From NCBI GenBank assembly GCA_039881145.1, contig JAYKKI010000132.1:1898501-1962500 (forward strand): 64,000 nucleotides of DNA, given 5' to 3'. A program made the translations under genes and the position numbers. The notes below the pieces were generated by a model. It was given only the letters and a program-made list of their open reading frames with translations. It searched no databases and had not been told where the DNA came from. The stretch is from Druceiella hillmani (taxonomy: Eukaryota > Arthropoda > Insecta > Lepidoptera > Hepialidae). Below, in pieces: positions 11,391 to 25,600 of this stretch; position 1 is the first letter of the stretch, and every line of letters begins with the position of its first letter.

Positions 11391-13100
11391 TGTCCACTGA
11401 ATAAAGTGGAAAGGAAATTTTACGTACATTAAAGTACAATATATTAACTGTTGTTTTTGTAGCACCTCAATAGTTTTAAGAGACAGAGTTCCAGTTTTTA
11501 GCCTTTTCTAGAATTTTAAAAGTATAACAGGGGACTGAAACAAATAACTTTATTTTCTAATGATTTCACTTTCTTCACAATTTGCGTTTCTTCACACTTT
11601 CTCTACAATTCAAAATGCTCGAAAATATATTGGGTAATAACCAAGAATATTATAATGTAAAATATTGTATGTTGAACAAGTACCCAATTATGCCTGAACA
11701 AATGATTATTATGAAACTAATAGTGAATGGCATAAGTATAAGGAAATTAAATCATTGGCAGACTTGCATGCAGAGTTGTATAGGTTGATCACCAACTAAT
11801 TAGTGATAGGTTATCAATAGATAGAGTGGAGTATAGCACCTCTTGTTTCCTTCATTATCATTCCTCCATTTATTAACAATAACTAAAAGAACAATTTACC
11901 TTTTCCCAATTCAGATATAAGCACCCAGAATACAATCTAAAGACATTTTTTTGAGTGCAATCGGTTCAATAGTTCTGGATAAACGCAAACAATTTTAAGT
12001 CTGAATTAATTTTTTTTTCTTTGCAGAAATTATATATAATACTCGTACTCTTTACACTACTAATGTATATCATTTACTAAGAACTATGTATAAAACGTGT
12101 GCTTACCTCACAATGTATATTTTTACTAATATTTGTTACCACGTTTTATGACAACCCAGACTCGATTTCTGAATATCTAAATTACACTATTGGCACCCAT
12201 ACCTTCATTGACTTCATTGTTGGTACGGGAGGGTTGATTTACCTATATTTGTAATTCGTAAAAAATGTCAGGTTAAGATTTTAAGTATATAAACAAAACA
12301 TAAACTCTGTGGATCTGTAGGAAAGTGAGACAATCGGGGTATTTGGAATCAGCTTTTAAAATAGTTTTTTATTAATACATTTTCATCTTCCCTTTACTCT
12401 TTCGATTTGATTCCCCTTCATCCATCGACTCATCCGATCTTCATTTTAGGGATATTGTATTTTTGTGTGGCAATGTTAAAATATTTTCTTAACACTTCTC
12501 GCATCAAAGTAGTTATCTTTTCTTTCCACTAAAAAAGTTTTATACTCTTTTTTTCTCTTTTTTCATGTGAATAAAATTGAATATTTAATTTTTCGATTCA
12601 TTATTTTTTAAAACTACAAAATGGTCAACATTCACCAATGGTTTTCATAGTTCTGAGACAGGCAAAAATGAAATAAATTAAAACGAGTAATTCTATAGAA
12701 ACTACTTTTATCAAGTTACAGAAGAAAGACCGTAAAACATCATAATATGTAATGGTGTACCTTCGGGTTACGTCAAGAAATTAGAACGCTATAACTTAAC
12801 TCTTCTCTTCGACTCCGCAATGAATGATTTCGAGGAAGTTGTTTAATTAAACACATTCTCTGAAGGGGAAGTTGTATATATATAAGTTGTATATATATTA
12901 TTCACTCAAATTATTTGTACAGAAAACGGACTATTACAAACATTCGCCTTTATATCTTCGAAACAATTCTAGCGATTGTTTGCATGTTATTAAAATTTAG
13001 AGTTGAATGAAGCTTATCGGTTTTTTTAAATATACAGTACATTAATGATAAAACTAACCAGACACAAATATGATGTAGATACTAGGTTTCTATTTATTGT
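11391..13100. other. AT-rich intergenic sequence, nothing recognised
   Basis: The open frame at 11582-11788 has no recognisable motif. A short direct repeat of 'aagttgtatatatat' lies near 12868-12898. No other structure was noticed. Confidence 0.4.
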
Positions 13101-13102
13101 AT

Positions 13103-14240
13103 ACTAGCTGTGCCCGCGACTTCGCTCGCGAAAGCTTTAGAAAATTGTTCACGAAACTTCTCTGTAAACAATATTTCCTCTAGAACCGTCAGGGACGTAA
13201 ATAAATAAATTGTTAGCGTTGCTGACGCGGGAGAGTGCCACGTACGAAGAATACGAGAATAAGGGAGAGTGCTAGTCCATGCGAAACGCAACTGATGCTT
13301 AGGTCCACGCCAGCTACACGCAAGGTTTGTCCTGTTTTTGAAAACAGAGTGACACCACGATTTACGAAATTTACTTCCGACATCTTTCGTTGAATAGTAT
13401 GGAACGTATAATTAAAAAAACATATCGCGTTATATAACAGAAAACATTTTGCGTTATATGTCGTCGAGTAGAAATAAAAAATATATGAATTAATCAAAAT
13501 AACTGAAACGTTTATTAAGAGTTGAATTTATGTTGTGTTGTTTATTTTAAATCCTTATTGGCACCATCTATTAAAGAAAAGCAAACTAATAATATAAACC
13601 TTGTAACTTTATTTGAGCCTGAAAATATTTCGAGATCATAGATATGATGTGAATTATATTGCATTGCGTTATGTAATTGGACCCGGTGCAAGATAAAAAG
13701 ATCTAAATCCCTTCAGTGATAATTGACTAGATGTGATAAAGGAAAATTACGTATTTTAAAAACCTTGTGACGACATCTAATGGTGATTTTTTAAACTGAA
13801 CTTAGTTAAAAATTATTGAGCCGTTTTACTTAATTTTTTAATTGTGGATATTTCTTTATTGTCTCATTTTGTAATTTTTTATATTCACAAATATGTATCG
13901 ATATGTATAGATTAGCAAAAATATCTAGATTCGGAGTGATTTTTGCAAGAACCAGGTTTTGTATTTTTGGTTGGTAATAGGACATTCTCCCAAAATAAAG
14001 AGTATTCCATATGTTGACCCGAATAGTCAGTTATCACCTACTAAATTTCATCAAAATATGTCTAGTGGTTTCTGCCTGATACGGTAGCAGAAAAGTAGAC
14101 AGACAGATATTTTCCCAAAATAATAAGTATCCTATATGTTGAAACGAATATTGAGATATAATCACACCAAATTTCATCAAAATCCGTTCAGTGGTTTTTA
14201 CGTGACGCGGTAATAGAAAGACAGACAGACAGACAGACAA
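13103..14240. mobile_element. Relic of the 'TGTGCCCGCGACTTCG' insect repeat, tail tandemly duplicated
   Basis: The head at 13103-13130 (actagctgtgcccgcgactt...) is a GC-rich motif I recognise as a very common dispersed repeat start in insect genomes. The far end has the equally typical 'aaatttcatcaaaatccgtt' (near 14168), followed by 'agtggtttttacgtgacgcgg' in pieces and a (CAGA)n tail at 14217-14239. The last ~125 bp occur twice in tandem (13984-14107 and 14108-14240), each ending in 'agacagacag'. The middle has no intact frame. The family's class (LINE-related or otherwise) cannot be decided from this copy. Confidence 0.6.
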
Positions 14241-14639
14241 CAATTGTAAAAATGGTAAAGATGGTTTTTGTACCGATAATAATGAAAAAGTTTTTATTAT
14301 CGAGAAAAAAATTTTCTTCAAAATATTCAATGTACAGACACTGCTCAGTTACAGTTTTATTACTCTTTGGGAGTATGCATTTTTACCTATTTCCTTCTGC
14401 ATATACTTTTACTTTCCTTTGAGAATTACTACAAAAGTTGTCTATATAAAACATCCGCTATTGCAATCAATTTAGAACATTTATCATTAAGGTAACATAT
14501 GAACACGTTTATGTGAACTAAAATATGTTCATACTTAACTAAGATCTGATAATGTTTGAGAAAAAATAATTCGAATGAAAAACTATTCGAAAAATTTTGT
14601 GAAAATGTTCTTCTCGATATCATCAATTTATATACATCA
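14241..14639. other. AT-rich spacer, nothing recognised
   Basis: No coding or repeat signal was seen. R6 similarity may begin weakly inside this stretch. Confidence 0.35.
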
Positions 14640-15400
14640 ATTTAATTTTGGTTTCCAGGATCAATTGGTATAAAATATTTAAGGGCAATATAAATACAAA
14701 CATTCATTCAAACTACAAAGCGTAAGTAGAAAATATCTAATAGAAAACTTTCTTTGTGAAACACTTAAACGACGTACGTAACATCTTAAAATTATATAAA
14801 TTTCTTCAAATATTAATTTTTTTAAGTTTTCGACCATATTATGTACATATTTTACATAGAAGCTGTAGATTCTTTGTTAGTACCATTAACCAAATCTTTC
14901 AGTAATTAAATATAGGACCATATGTGTCTTATATTGAAGGTAGCGTCTTGTCATATCTCTTGAACGTCGAATAGACAGCGAGTGGTCTCCACCGTCTGCG
15001 AGCTGCCTAGGTCACTACTTGACGAATGGTGCACACTTCTTTTAATGATAACTTTACGGACTGTAAAGATGGCGAGATTATTCGTTATGATAAACAGAGT
15101 GCATTCGAGATCCTGTGTTTGTTTCGAAGATTTATCTTGTTGCTTATTTATTACTACTTTCTCAACTTAAAGTCCGTCATATAAAACCGATGTTTAAGTT
15201 GTAAACAAGTGAGCAAATTATTCACGATACAATTCTTTGAATGAAAAACAACACAATGAAAATTTATTAAATGAGAGTTCTTATGGAAACTTATATATCT
15301 CATACCAATTCCTAGAAATGCATGAAAAAACAACTTCGAGAAAATGGGCATTTGATTCTATATTTCAGTGCACTGATTTAAGAAAATTTCGCTAACTAAT
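14640..15400 (-). repeat. Dispersed repeat R6, copy a (reverse relative to copy b)
   Basis: The reverse complement of this segment aligns with 60950-61640. Anchors read on the minus strand are 'ttgctcacttgtttac' (copy b 'ttgttcactcgtttgc'), 'gtagtaataaataagcaa', 'agtagtgacctaggca' (copy b 'ctcgtgaccccggca'), 'gatatgacaagacgctacc' (copy b 'gatatgacaggacgttgcc') and 'aattttaagatgttacgt' (copy b 'aaatgttaagatattacgt'). The centre (14940-15090) is GC-richer than its surroundings. A 62-codon frame at 14982 has no recognised domain and is not conserved in copy b. Confidence 0.7.
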
Positions 15401-15750
15401 CAATATTAATTTTTGGTGTGTCTTTAGTAATTATACTATATAAATTAGATTAAAAAATAACATTGCTTTACAAAATTAACTGGTAATCAAATTTATGGTA
15501 AAATTTATCGCATAGTTATTTTTATAACAAAATTAAATTTAAATTTCATTAAAAAGTATTGATTGAGTTTCTGTTAGATGGTGCTGTAATATATTGAAGA
15601 AACATAAAATTTTCTATTCATAATTTTTTTTATGATTCAAAGTGATTTCCAATGAATCGGAAAAAGGATTTCCGAACACCTTGAATGTAAAATATTTGTT
15701 CCTAGCACACAGTTCTATCATCAATATATTTTCGTCAATATCATGAACAA
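15401..15750. other. AT-rich spacer, nothing recognised
   Basis: No repeat or coding signal was noticed between R6 copy a and the following microsatellite. Confidence 0.4.
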
Positions 15751-15757
15751 TATATAT

Positions 15758-15816
<59 letters not shown>
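15751..15816. repeat. (CA)n(TA)n microsatellite
   Basis: About 20 bases of CA repeat run directly into about 40 bases of TA repeat. The minus-strand frame that reads through it is a repeat translation, not a gene. Confidence 0.95.
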
Positions 15817-15818
<2 letters not shown>

Positions 15819-16990
15819 TAAGACGTGTTTTTCACTTCATATACGTGATAATAACACAAATTAGTTTTCTCCAAAGTCTGCAATCAATTCTTGCAAGTAA
15901 TTACGGTTAACGTTTGAAGTTTAATGGATTCAACTGTTTCTTTTTTAAGTGATGATTCCTTTCTTTTGATTCACTTTGTGTTAAGCATATTCAAAGTCAT
16001 ATCTTTGAATCTGGGTACTTTTATTTGATATATTAATTCATGGAAGTTTCCAATTTTATGCAAAATTAAAGAAATTTTTAAATTGGGTAGAAATTCTTGG
16101 TAATGAATTGAAACTTCTACATGCTGAATATGACTTACAATATAAATTCATGTCATTATTGTTATTTAGTAAAAATGTATCTAATATATCTTTTACCAAA
16201 ACGTAATCTCGTGTATTTGGTCTCAATATATATTACTCTTTGAAATAATCAAACAAACTGCACACTACCTTCCACTTGGTGAATTTTAGGAATACACTAA
16301 TTGACAAATTTACGCGTTCGTGTTCAAGTAAATGGGTTTATACCCATTTTTATTTTCGTTGAACAATTGATTCGCATATTTCAATCAGAGAAATCAAGAA
16401 TGAAACGAAAATGGAGTATGCAACTAAAAGATAATACTTAAGCCGTATTTTGTTTAATGTGTCATACGTTATTGAGTTATTTTTATAAACAAAACTTTCG
16501 TTGCAAAATATTTTGCAATAATATATTACACAAAACGGCGTGCTGAATTTTTAATAATGTTTAAATTGTATGGTTAATATAATGGGAAAAATAAAAAAGA
16601 GAGCCAAGTTTTTTTATGTTTATCTCAATTTTATGTGTTTATTCGCAGTATAATAAAATTACTTTTTATTTTTTGCTAATTGAAATTTATTCAAAACAGT
16701 TATTTCGAGAATTTCCACTAGGTTTTCAAAATCTATTTTAACGGTATAAAAAATTACATAAGATGATTATCGTCTGATAATAGAATAACGTAATTTAAGA
16801 AATAAATTGTTTAATCTGATTTTGACCAACAATTTTAATATTCAATTCTAATTAAAATTTTAAGCGATTATTATATATAACCTTTTCGGTAGAAGTTAAA
16901 TTCGATTTACTATTCAATAAAATATTCATTGAGTAATTGACTTAACGCCACTTTCTGTGAAAAGCAATTTAACCTTTAACTTAAATTGTG
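15817..16990. other. AT-rich intergenic sequence
   Basis: Only a short perfect hairpin (aaatgggt/acccattt, about 16330-16350) stands out. No gene or long repeat was recognised. Confidence 0.4.
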
Positions 16991-17230
16991 AAATTCGCTA
17001 ACATTTCAAATAATATTTTTTCTTGTCTAGAAAACTATTCGACCTCGTTAACTTCAAAGGACTTTCTTCACAGCTATGTTTTAATACACAGCTGTCTAGG
17101 ATTTATTGGAAACCTTCCTGGAAAGTATTAATTATTCGTATTTAGGTAACTATGCTGTTTTACCTGCAAACTACCTAAATCAAGTTGACCGACTCAAACC
17201 TAGGTTCTTCGAAAGTTAAACGTGATATTA
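16991..17230 (+). repeat. Possible short R1 fragment
   Basis: The stretch 'aaaactattcgacctcgtt' (about 17030) with its left flank 'catttcaaataatattttttc' in pieces resembles R1a at 6398-6450 ('actattcaaataacg...aaaaaactactcgacttt') and R1c at 39050-39110. Similarity is weak and lost after about 17150, so this is tentative. Confidence 0.3.
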
Positions 17231-18799
17231 GAGAAATAAAAGTAGCTATGTAAATGTTCACAAAACATAATAACTCTTTCCATTTAAGACACACATAATA
17301 TGCAGAAGATTACAAATTTCACAGGCTGTCTCCATTTAACTTTGGAGTCGGTCTTCACACGTATTCAATGTCATTTCGATTAAAGATTCTTTTTTATTCT
17401 TGATATCCTTAATACCATTTAAGTAAACATGAGTGGCGCCGGAGATCGACAATTAAAGCAATATTATTTAGAAATTAACAAAAGTTAATTAACGTAATAG
17501 AAAGATACTTCTCAAAGGACAACATTTCAGCTTATCGAGTTTTTTAAACAATAAAATGATTCAATTACGATGACAGAAATATTATCCAAAGGAATCAAAA
17601 TTCAAAGCCCATATTATTTTGACTCCGATATTAAAACATAGTACTACATATTTCAGAACATATTAATTCATTCAAGAATAATTTGAAATTTATAAGGGTA
17701 CTACTTTTGTTGAACTATTTATTTTCTACAACTACCTGATAAACTAAGAAATGAGATTGAATTACTTTCTCTTTACTGTAGATCAGACAAACATTCCAAT
17801 ATTAATGTTATCCCATCTCAGTATCTATTGTTAATTAATTCATTTTAATACCCTAATGGAATTAAAGAATAACAAGTGAATTTTCAAACTTTTAACAGAA
17901 CTGGAACTCAAAATACATCGTAAATAGATAGAAATTAAACCAGATTGGCACATTCAAATTTATCAATTCATTTAGAAATTAAAGATTAAGCTTAACGTTT
18001 TAATACCTTATTTATGTACCTAACAGATCAAGTAGCATAAGTTAAATGCTTACATTTATTAAATAGCAGTGGGTAGGGCAAGACAACCCCTTCTACTGAG
18101 CGACAAATAATAATACATAATATGAATTTATGGAATGAAAAATAAAAAAAAATTCAGAAATAATACAAGAAAGGAAAAAAATGAGAAAAAAAATATAAAC
18201 GAAAATGTAAAAATTATGGTTCCAAAATTCCTAATTTATTTTTCGGAAAAAGAAAACATTCAGAATACTTGCAATAATATGAAAAAGATATGTATGATTA
18301 ACTGTTTAAATCTGTTTTAATTAATCACTTCAACTCATTTTTTACTTCCGATTAGTAAACGTTGATTATATTAGAGATAATAATCTACCGTCTTTAGTGA
18401 TGTACTTTCTTTCAAAATGTATTTAATTTTAAATGGTATGAGGATTCCGGAAATGAATGACATTAAAATCGTATTTTTTTATATTAACGACGAAAGAACG
18501 AATAAATATCTATGAAAATATGTTTCGAATATTATTATTCCCTCCCTGGCTTTTAAATTTTTTATGATAGAAATTTTACAAGAGAGGGGTTTTGATAGCC
18601 CAATTGATATCTGTTTTCCCTTTTTCATTCTAGAAAAATAGTGAAATTAAAATTTTTCTATTAATAAAAAAAACTGAAACCAAACTAATGAGGTTATATT
18701 AAATGTTACCGTTGTTCCTTCAGTTTAAGCACAATCAATTACGAAATATATTCTAGGGACAAATAAAGAGAGTAAAATAATCAGAATGACTACAGATAA
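17231..18799. other. AT-rich intergenic sequence, nothing recognised
   Basis: The 61-codon frame at 18135-18320 is a lysine/asparagine-rich translation of A-rich DNA. No other structure was seen. Confidence 0.4.
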
Positions 18800-19020
18800 C
18801 CCGACATAACAGATTGAAAGAGTCTTTGTAAAATCTATTTCAAAAGAAAACCTTATGGAAGCGGCGCTAGTTTTATAGAAATACCTGAACCCGCTGCTCT
18901 GCTGCGCTGAGCAAAATGACAACTCGTTTACACTTTATATCATATAAGCCGAATAGGAGTAAAGTGAAGAGAGAGCTGTCCTCCTTATTTCGACGTAGTG
19001 CTCTCGAGTAAAAATGTTGG
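18800..19020 (+). repeat. Dispersed repeat R3, copy a
   Basis: It aligns with 26525-26730. Anchors are 'ctatttcaaaagaaaacctta' in pieces (copy b 'ctatttcacaagaaaacttta'), 'gcgctagttttat' (copy b 'gatgctagttttat'), 'gaaatacctgaac' (copy b 'gaaacccccgaac'), 'gctgagc' and 'ctcgttta'. It is GC-richer than its surroundings. No coding frame is shared between the two copies, so I read it as an old non-coding repeat. Confidence 0.5.
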
Positions 19021-19070
19021 TAAAAACATTTTCCGTTTTCAGTTCGAAAATTTACCAATTCCAAGGACAT

Positions 19071-19093
19071 GTATACATACACATATATATATG

Positions 19094-19174
<81 letters not shown>
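19071..19174. repeat. Long (TA)n microsatellite
   Basis: About 100 bases of TA repeat with a few interruptions (ac, gt) at its left end. Long frames on both strands across it (18873-19214 and 18998-19402) owe their length to the repeat, which has no stop codons in some frames. Confidence 0.95.
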
Positions 19175-19177
<3 letters not shown>

Positions 19178-22100
19178 TGTGAAACAATATTAACCCTTTG
19201 CAATCAGAGTGCACTTGTCAATGCACTTATATATTTATGTATTTGCCTTTCACTAGGAGCAAATTCTGGAATCTCCTGTTCATCACTTCGGAGTTTATGC
19301 CACATAGATTTGTTACATGCTCTTTATTCCCTGCTTATTTTTACCAATAGATTTCCTCTACTTAGTACAATTTTTCCTGTAAGCATTTTATTTCCTTTAT
19401 AAGAAATATAATCGCAATTTAAGAGATCTCCCGGAGGGTTACTTTAAAAAGACAAGAGTGTTTGGGGATGAAAGGACGGATGGTTACCCTAATTTATATT
19501 AAGTCAAGAAGTAAACCTTATTTAAGGTAAAACATCTACATGAGTCCTTTTATGTCTTTAGGATCCAACAATTTGGAGGAAACACCAATATTTGCAATTT
19601 TACATAATAGTATTTCTTCATAACATTTTTGTAAAATTTCGATGATTCTAGCGAAATAGCAGTATATATATATATATACAATAATAAAATAAAAAAGCAC
19701 AAAAATTAGGTAAAATAGCACTATCTAGTTGATTTCTAATAAAACTTAGTAAATTTTGCGATAAACTTAAATTGAATATTATGATCTAAATAACACGCTC
19801 TCATCATACAATGGAAACTTGATAAAGATTTTGTTATGCAGCTTTACACAACCACTTTAGTTAACGTACCTACTTATGTCACAAGAAAAAATATAAATAA
19901 TGGTTTGTTAGCGATATTTCTGTCATTTAATCCGCTAAAATGTGAAACAATGTGTGCCATCTTTAAAGAAATATATTTTCATATTGATAAATATTTCTTT
20001 ATTATGCAGTGTGGATCAAAGGCATTTAAGTTTTAATTGAGTTTAGAGCGTTTTTATTTCCTCAAAATACGATTGAGAAAAATTATTAATTTGAAAAGTT
20101 TGTAGTGTTTTCAAGTTATTTTTTAATGACGTACCATTTGTGTCTTTTTGTTGAAATATACATGTTTAGCAATTCATTAAATTCAAATTACCGGTATTTT
20201 ATAATAATTAAATAAATTTTACCCATTTGCGATCTTATTTTACATTCAGTTCTGAGCTATTATTAAGTTTAATTTCAATCAAATAAGGAATGTGGCTTTC
20301 AGGACCTCTACAAATTTCATTGTATACCGTATAAATTAGAAATTTAAAATTCAATAAAATTAATTAATATTTAAATTAATACCGGGCATGTTTATACATT
20401 TTAGTTAAGTGAAAACATGACTGCGAGTAGAGTATAATAAACAGAAAAAGGAGTCACCAGTTAAGGTCTTAACCAAGGTCGCACATGTATCAAATTATAT
20501 TTATTCAGAAAATGAAATAATACAAGACGTAAGAAAATTATTCTGCCAAATAATGTCTGCATAGTTTATAATTTACGAAAAATTGCAAAAACTGAAATTA
20601 GTCTTTCCCGTAACAGTAAACATTAAAAAGAAACATTTCAATAAAAATAATGTGTCGAAACGTGAAAAACAAACTTTTCAATTATATACGTATGTAATAA
20701 TATAATTATTTTTAATAGTAATTATCTTTATGAACTATTACTGAAATAGGTAATAGTTTTTCAGGTGAAATAAAAATTATACTCGCTTGATATGTATGAA
20801 TTTTCAATACATTACAGTTTCAATAATGCCGGTTCAAATTCATTACCAAATTAAGTAGTTCAATAAAACATTAAAAGATGGTCTAACAAATCAAAAAGAA
20901 ATAAAAAAAAAGTTCGCAAGAACGCTCGCTTAAATCACTCTGCCATTCGTTTTTCTTAGAAAGTTTTCAACTTGGAAACTTCATGGTCATAAAATACATT
21001 ATCCTCATATATATTAATAGTAATCTTCAAAAATGTCTATAAAGTGATATTACAAGAAAAGGTTATACTGATCTTTGTAAACAGTTTAATATATATGCCT
21101 AAGCAGCTGCGGAACCTAATTTAATATTAATTTAGTTTTTATTTTTTTTGACTGGTTGGCAAGTCAATCAACATATTTTTAGATACATAGTTATATATCT
21201 ATCAACCAACTTTATATCCTTTTTTATATATACTCAAGGGATAAATCTATTTATTTATACATTTGATATATTGATAAGAGAGACGTCTAGTCTGCATGAT
21301 ATATACTTTTATTAGAAATATCAACTACAAAGAAGTACTATTATGAATATGTAGATTGCTGAGAGGAAATTTTGTTTGATTTTTGTATATCGAATTTCAA
21401 TAAATTCTTATATAATATTTTACTAAAATATGACTATTTTTAAATGATAACTTTAAGGCAAAATCATTGCTAGAAAATGTTGTATAAAATAAACAAACAT
21501 TAAACAACCCTCGAATGACACATCTTTAATAATGTTACTTTTTTAATCTGTTGAGTATTTATTGGATTGTTCATTGGCCGACAGCTACTGTTAATAGTAG
21601 AAATTCTTTGCAAACTGATACCCACTTTTAATGGAATTCCGTTTATTTTCTGCGTCTCGTTGACTATAAAAACTTCCTGTTTTTCAGACCTTCGTTTGGT
21701 TCGAATATAACGTATCTTCTTCTGATTTGTTTTCCCATGACCATTTTTCGAAGTTCGTGGTACTGATTTTTACTCTAGATTTTTAAGTGTAGCTGGCGCT
21801 ATATTTAAAAATCAGTAACCATATTATGTTTAATATGATATCGGTGGAACAACATATTTCATTCACCAATATTCGTGCGTATCCATGAAGTACCAGTTTC
21901 AAAATAAAGCTAAATAAAAATATCATGATTGCTTCCGCTAAAATTCTGTAAAAATATTCTTATAATTTAAACAAGGTCCTAAATAAAGCGAGTGAAGTAT
22001 TGGTGGTTCTGCGTAGCAGTCATACCTTTATTCATGGTACATATATTGAAGGTATGGAGTTTATGATCCTATAAATAAATTTAATCAGGATAGCGGATAA

Positions 22101-22649
22101 TATTTAAAATTATATCAGTTCAATTTGGGTTCATTCTAAAAGTTCGATGTGATTCTGTGATGGAATCGCTAATAACTTGTAGTCTAACTCTTAACATAAA
22201 AAACATTCGTAATTTAAAAAATTCTAAAGAATTCATCAAAAATAAATAAACTGCCTGTACTTATTTCGAACAGTATAATATTACCCAGCTGCCTACTTAA
22301 CTGAAATTGTATTTTTCGATTAATCTTCGTAACTTAATTATACTGCAATCTGTTACCACACTGAGACAATGAGCGGTAAGTTTGTCGGTTGTTGCTCTGA
22401 CAGATTTAGGAGGATGACCTATGTTGCATCCCAATTTTATATTTAGGCGCCTTTATTGCAGCGTATTTTCGGGAATATTAAACGTACCTGTTTTCTTGAT
22501 TACCAGCCCGACTATTGATTACATTACTTTTCACTCTTGTTTATTAGTCCATCTGTTGCTTTGCTTCTTTTGTTTATTACGTAAGTTAATTTCACTTATT
22601 TTTGTTTGTGAGATCAAACACAACAACTAACCACCAAAAACAATGAAAA
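19175..22649. other. AT-rich intergenic sequence, nothing firm recognised
   Basis: A short (TA)n run lies at 19661-19679. The stretch 19245-19380 may continue R3 (compare 26750-26880). Open frames at 19536, 19836 and 22421 carry no recognisable motif. No RNA gene was seen. Confidence 0.4.
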
Positions 22650-25600
22650 TGCCACGGCAATAAAAATAAAGAAACGTTTCTAGAAAACAAATTAATATTA
22701 ACAGGTTATTTGATCGATATGAGGAATATATATGAAAATTGACAGATAATTTCATTGACACGAGGAGAGTGCAGGAGAACAGAAGGACTGGAGATTAGCA
22801 GAGGTAAGACTCCTACATACGAAATTTGTAGATATTTATTTATTATAATTTTTGGTTTCAAGATCGTATTCTTTCTACAAAAAGAAAGGCCCATGGAGAC
22901 AAGGTGGTGCCATATAAAATATTACACAAGAAAAATAAATTTAAAATGTTTTTCGATAAATCTAAAAGTAGAGAAGGCACAAATAATAATTTTTCCGAAA
23001 TAAATTAACAAAAATGATTTAACCGAAGTATTGACAACTGGTTTATTTTGTATTTTGCACTATTTGTCAAGATGGAAAAATTAGTCATGATTACATCTTT
23101 GTGCGTTTTGAGGGCAGAATATTTTAAATTACATTCTGGTGATACAAGGGCACTTACATCTTTCGAAATTTACTACTGTAGACATCAGAAAGCAATATAT
23201 TTACAAAACAATTGAATACGCAAATAATTTATTTAAATTCGTCCTCGTCTATAATTTTTCTTTACAATTAAAATTCTGTGTAAAATATTTCAATAAATCA
23301 AACTCATTTTCTGGACATTCTCCAGGTGCGGAGTTAATTTTGAACTTTGCTAAAACAAAAAAAAAACTTAAACTTTGAAAGTTTTTCCGTGTAAATTGGG
23401 AAGATGGCTTGCACAACCCCGGTGTGAATAATATATTTGTTTTACATTGTTTTACCATATTCTTTCCTTTTTAAGAAGATGTTTAATTGAATAATTTATT
23501 ACTTTTTGAACAAAAGATAATACAGACGCAAGCCCTCCGATTTTATTTCATATTATTTAATTTCTCTTGAATACAAAAAAACAAAACAATTAGAGAACAA
23601 ACAAGAGGTACAAACGTATTTGCCCTAATTCAGGACATAATTATAGAGAGGACGAGGAATACCTTTTTAAACAGTTTTTCAGCCTAATTTCGTGGATAAA
23701 GTATTTTCATCATTAAATGTATCATTTCTTCATCTCACCTCTTGACATCATAATAATATTCATTAAAAAATGTTTTAGTTACAGAAGCTATATAATAAAA
23801 ATCACAGAAAAAAGTTTGTGCCCTGATGTATGAACATATTGCATTATTAGATAGATAAAAACTCAATGGGGTAACAATAGGCTGTCACCCTGTCTCTATA
23901 AAACGTTTAATTTTAGATATAATATTACGGAAGATATCTTATTTGGGTTATTAAATATAAAAATACCTAGTCCATCATTTTAATAACGAAAGTAATAAAT
24001 TTATTGCCAATCTTTTCTACTTATTCCTAGAATTGAATGTTACTAGTTACAGAAACGAATATAAAAAAAATAACCTAATCATGAAATTCGGTAAGAAACA
24101 AAGCTTCACAGCAACGGTCAATGAGAAAATCATTAATTTTTAATTAAATCACAAAAAAAATTTAAACCTGCGCCAGAGAAATGTATAGAAGAGAAAATAT
24201 TATCGTCCTAAAAAATTAAAACTTTGTAAATAGTTCAATAGGAATGTCACGTACCGTTAAATGGTTATAAATGCCTTAACTCATGCTTGACAGGTTTTTT
24301 TCTATCTAGAATACTGCTAAGCTTTGTTATTTACAAGAGAAGAAAAAAGAGCAAGGGAAGACCCTTTCAGTCTTTATATAGCAATATGTCGTTGCTTGTG
24401 ACATATTGCTATACAAAGACTGAAAGGGTTGCAAATTCAGAGAGAGTAGTGTTATTTATATCACAAAATGTTGTATTATTTTGATATTATTTTAAATTTA
24501 TTGAGAATTAAATAATTCCAGCTGACTCAATTTCTAAGAATATAATAAAATTTTTCTTATAATTATATATTTCCGTCCTTAAAAAAAACGGATTGCTTTT
24601 AAGATCACTTATCTGAATTTTAAATTTATTGAGAGTTAAAATTTGGTTAAAATTCCTGTTCGCTAAATAATTCCAGCTGACTCAATTTCTAAGAGCATAA
24701 TTAAAATTTTCTTGTAATTATATATTTCGTATTTAAATAAAACCGGATTGCTTTTAAGATCACTCATTTTTTTCAGAAACAACTTTACCTTCAAATTTGT
24801 TATATTAATAAAGCAATTACCTTCAAATTTGTTATATTAATAAAGAAAATAAACACTAAAAATATATCTAGCGTATTTTTTCGTAGAAAAAATAAACACT
24901 CGAGTGTGCAACTTATTTCAAATGGCTAGTTAAAACTAATTTGGATCCTAAAAAACATCCTTTCCTTAATTTCACGAAATATACATTCAGAGATGTACTG
25001 AAAACTTTAAAAATATATTCCCTCTTCCACTTATATATCAAATCACTGAAATTCAAATTACGAGTAAATAAGGGTTTTTATAGGCCTGCATAAAGGTTGT
25101 AGGAAAACTATAACTATGATTCTAGATAAAACAGTTTTTGAGCTATTTACAAAAGTATATTTACAAGCCCCTGCATAATTATATTAGGTATTTTTAAACA
25201 TATATTGCACCACAAAGTCACAGACACTTTAAACGATATACAAAATCACACCTGCCCTTCTACATTTTTGATTACTATATTCCTTAATCTGAGATATTTA
25301 ATCAGTACTTTACTTTGTAACCATAAGCAGGGTACGAAATAGTGCAATTAAAATTATTTAAGTTAATATAGGATAAAAACCATAATAATATTAACAGATA
25401 ATCATTGTAGGTGGAGGACAGAATAATGTGTTTAAAAAGTTAGTTCATAATAAATACGTAATGGATATATTATGAAGAACCAAAATAACTGTAACGTAAT
25501 AGACTATTAAGTCACAGTAATGTTTTTTACTTGTATCTATATCGTTCTTGTTTCAAACTTTAACTCTCCTCGGTAACACTAAACCGACGTTAGTACGTGT

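Noticed and set aside
18873..19402. The longest frames outside the LINE (113 codons minus, 134 codons plus)
   Set aside because: Their length comes from a (TA)n tract that lacks stops and translates as Tyr-Ile repeats. The flanking parts show no domain and belong partly to repeat R3.
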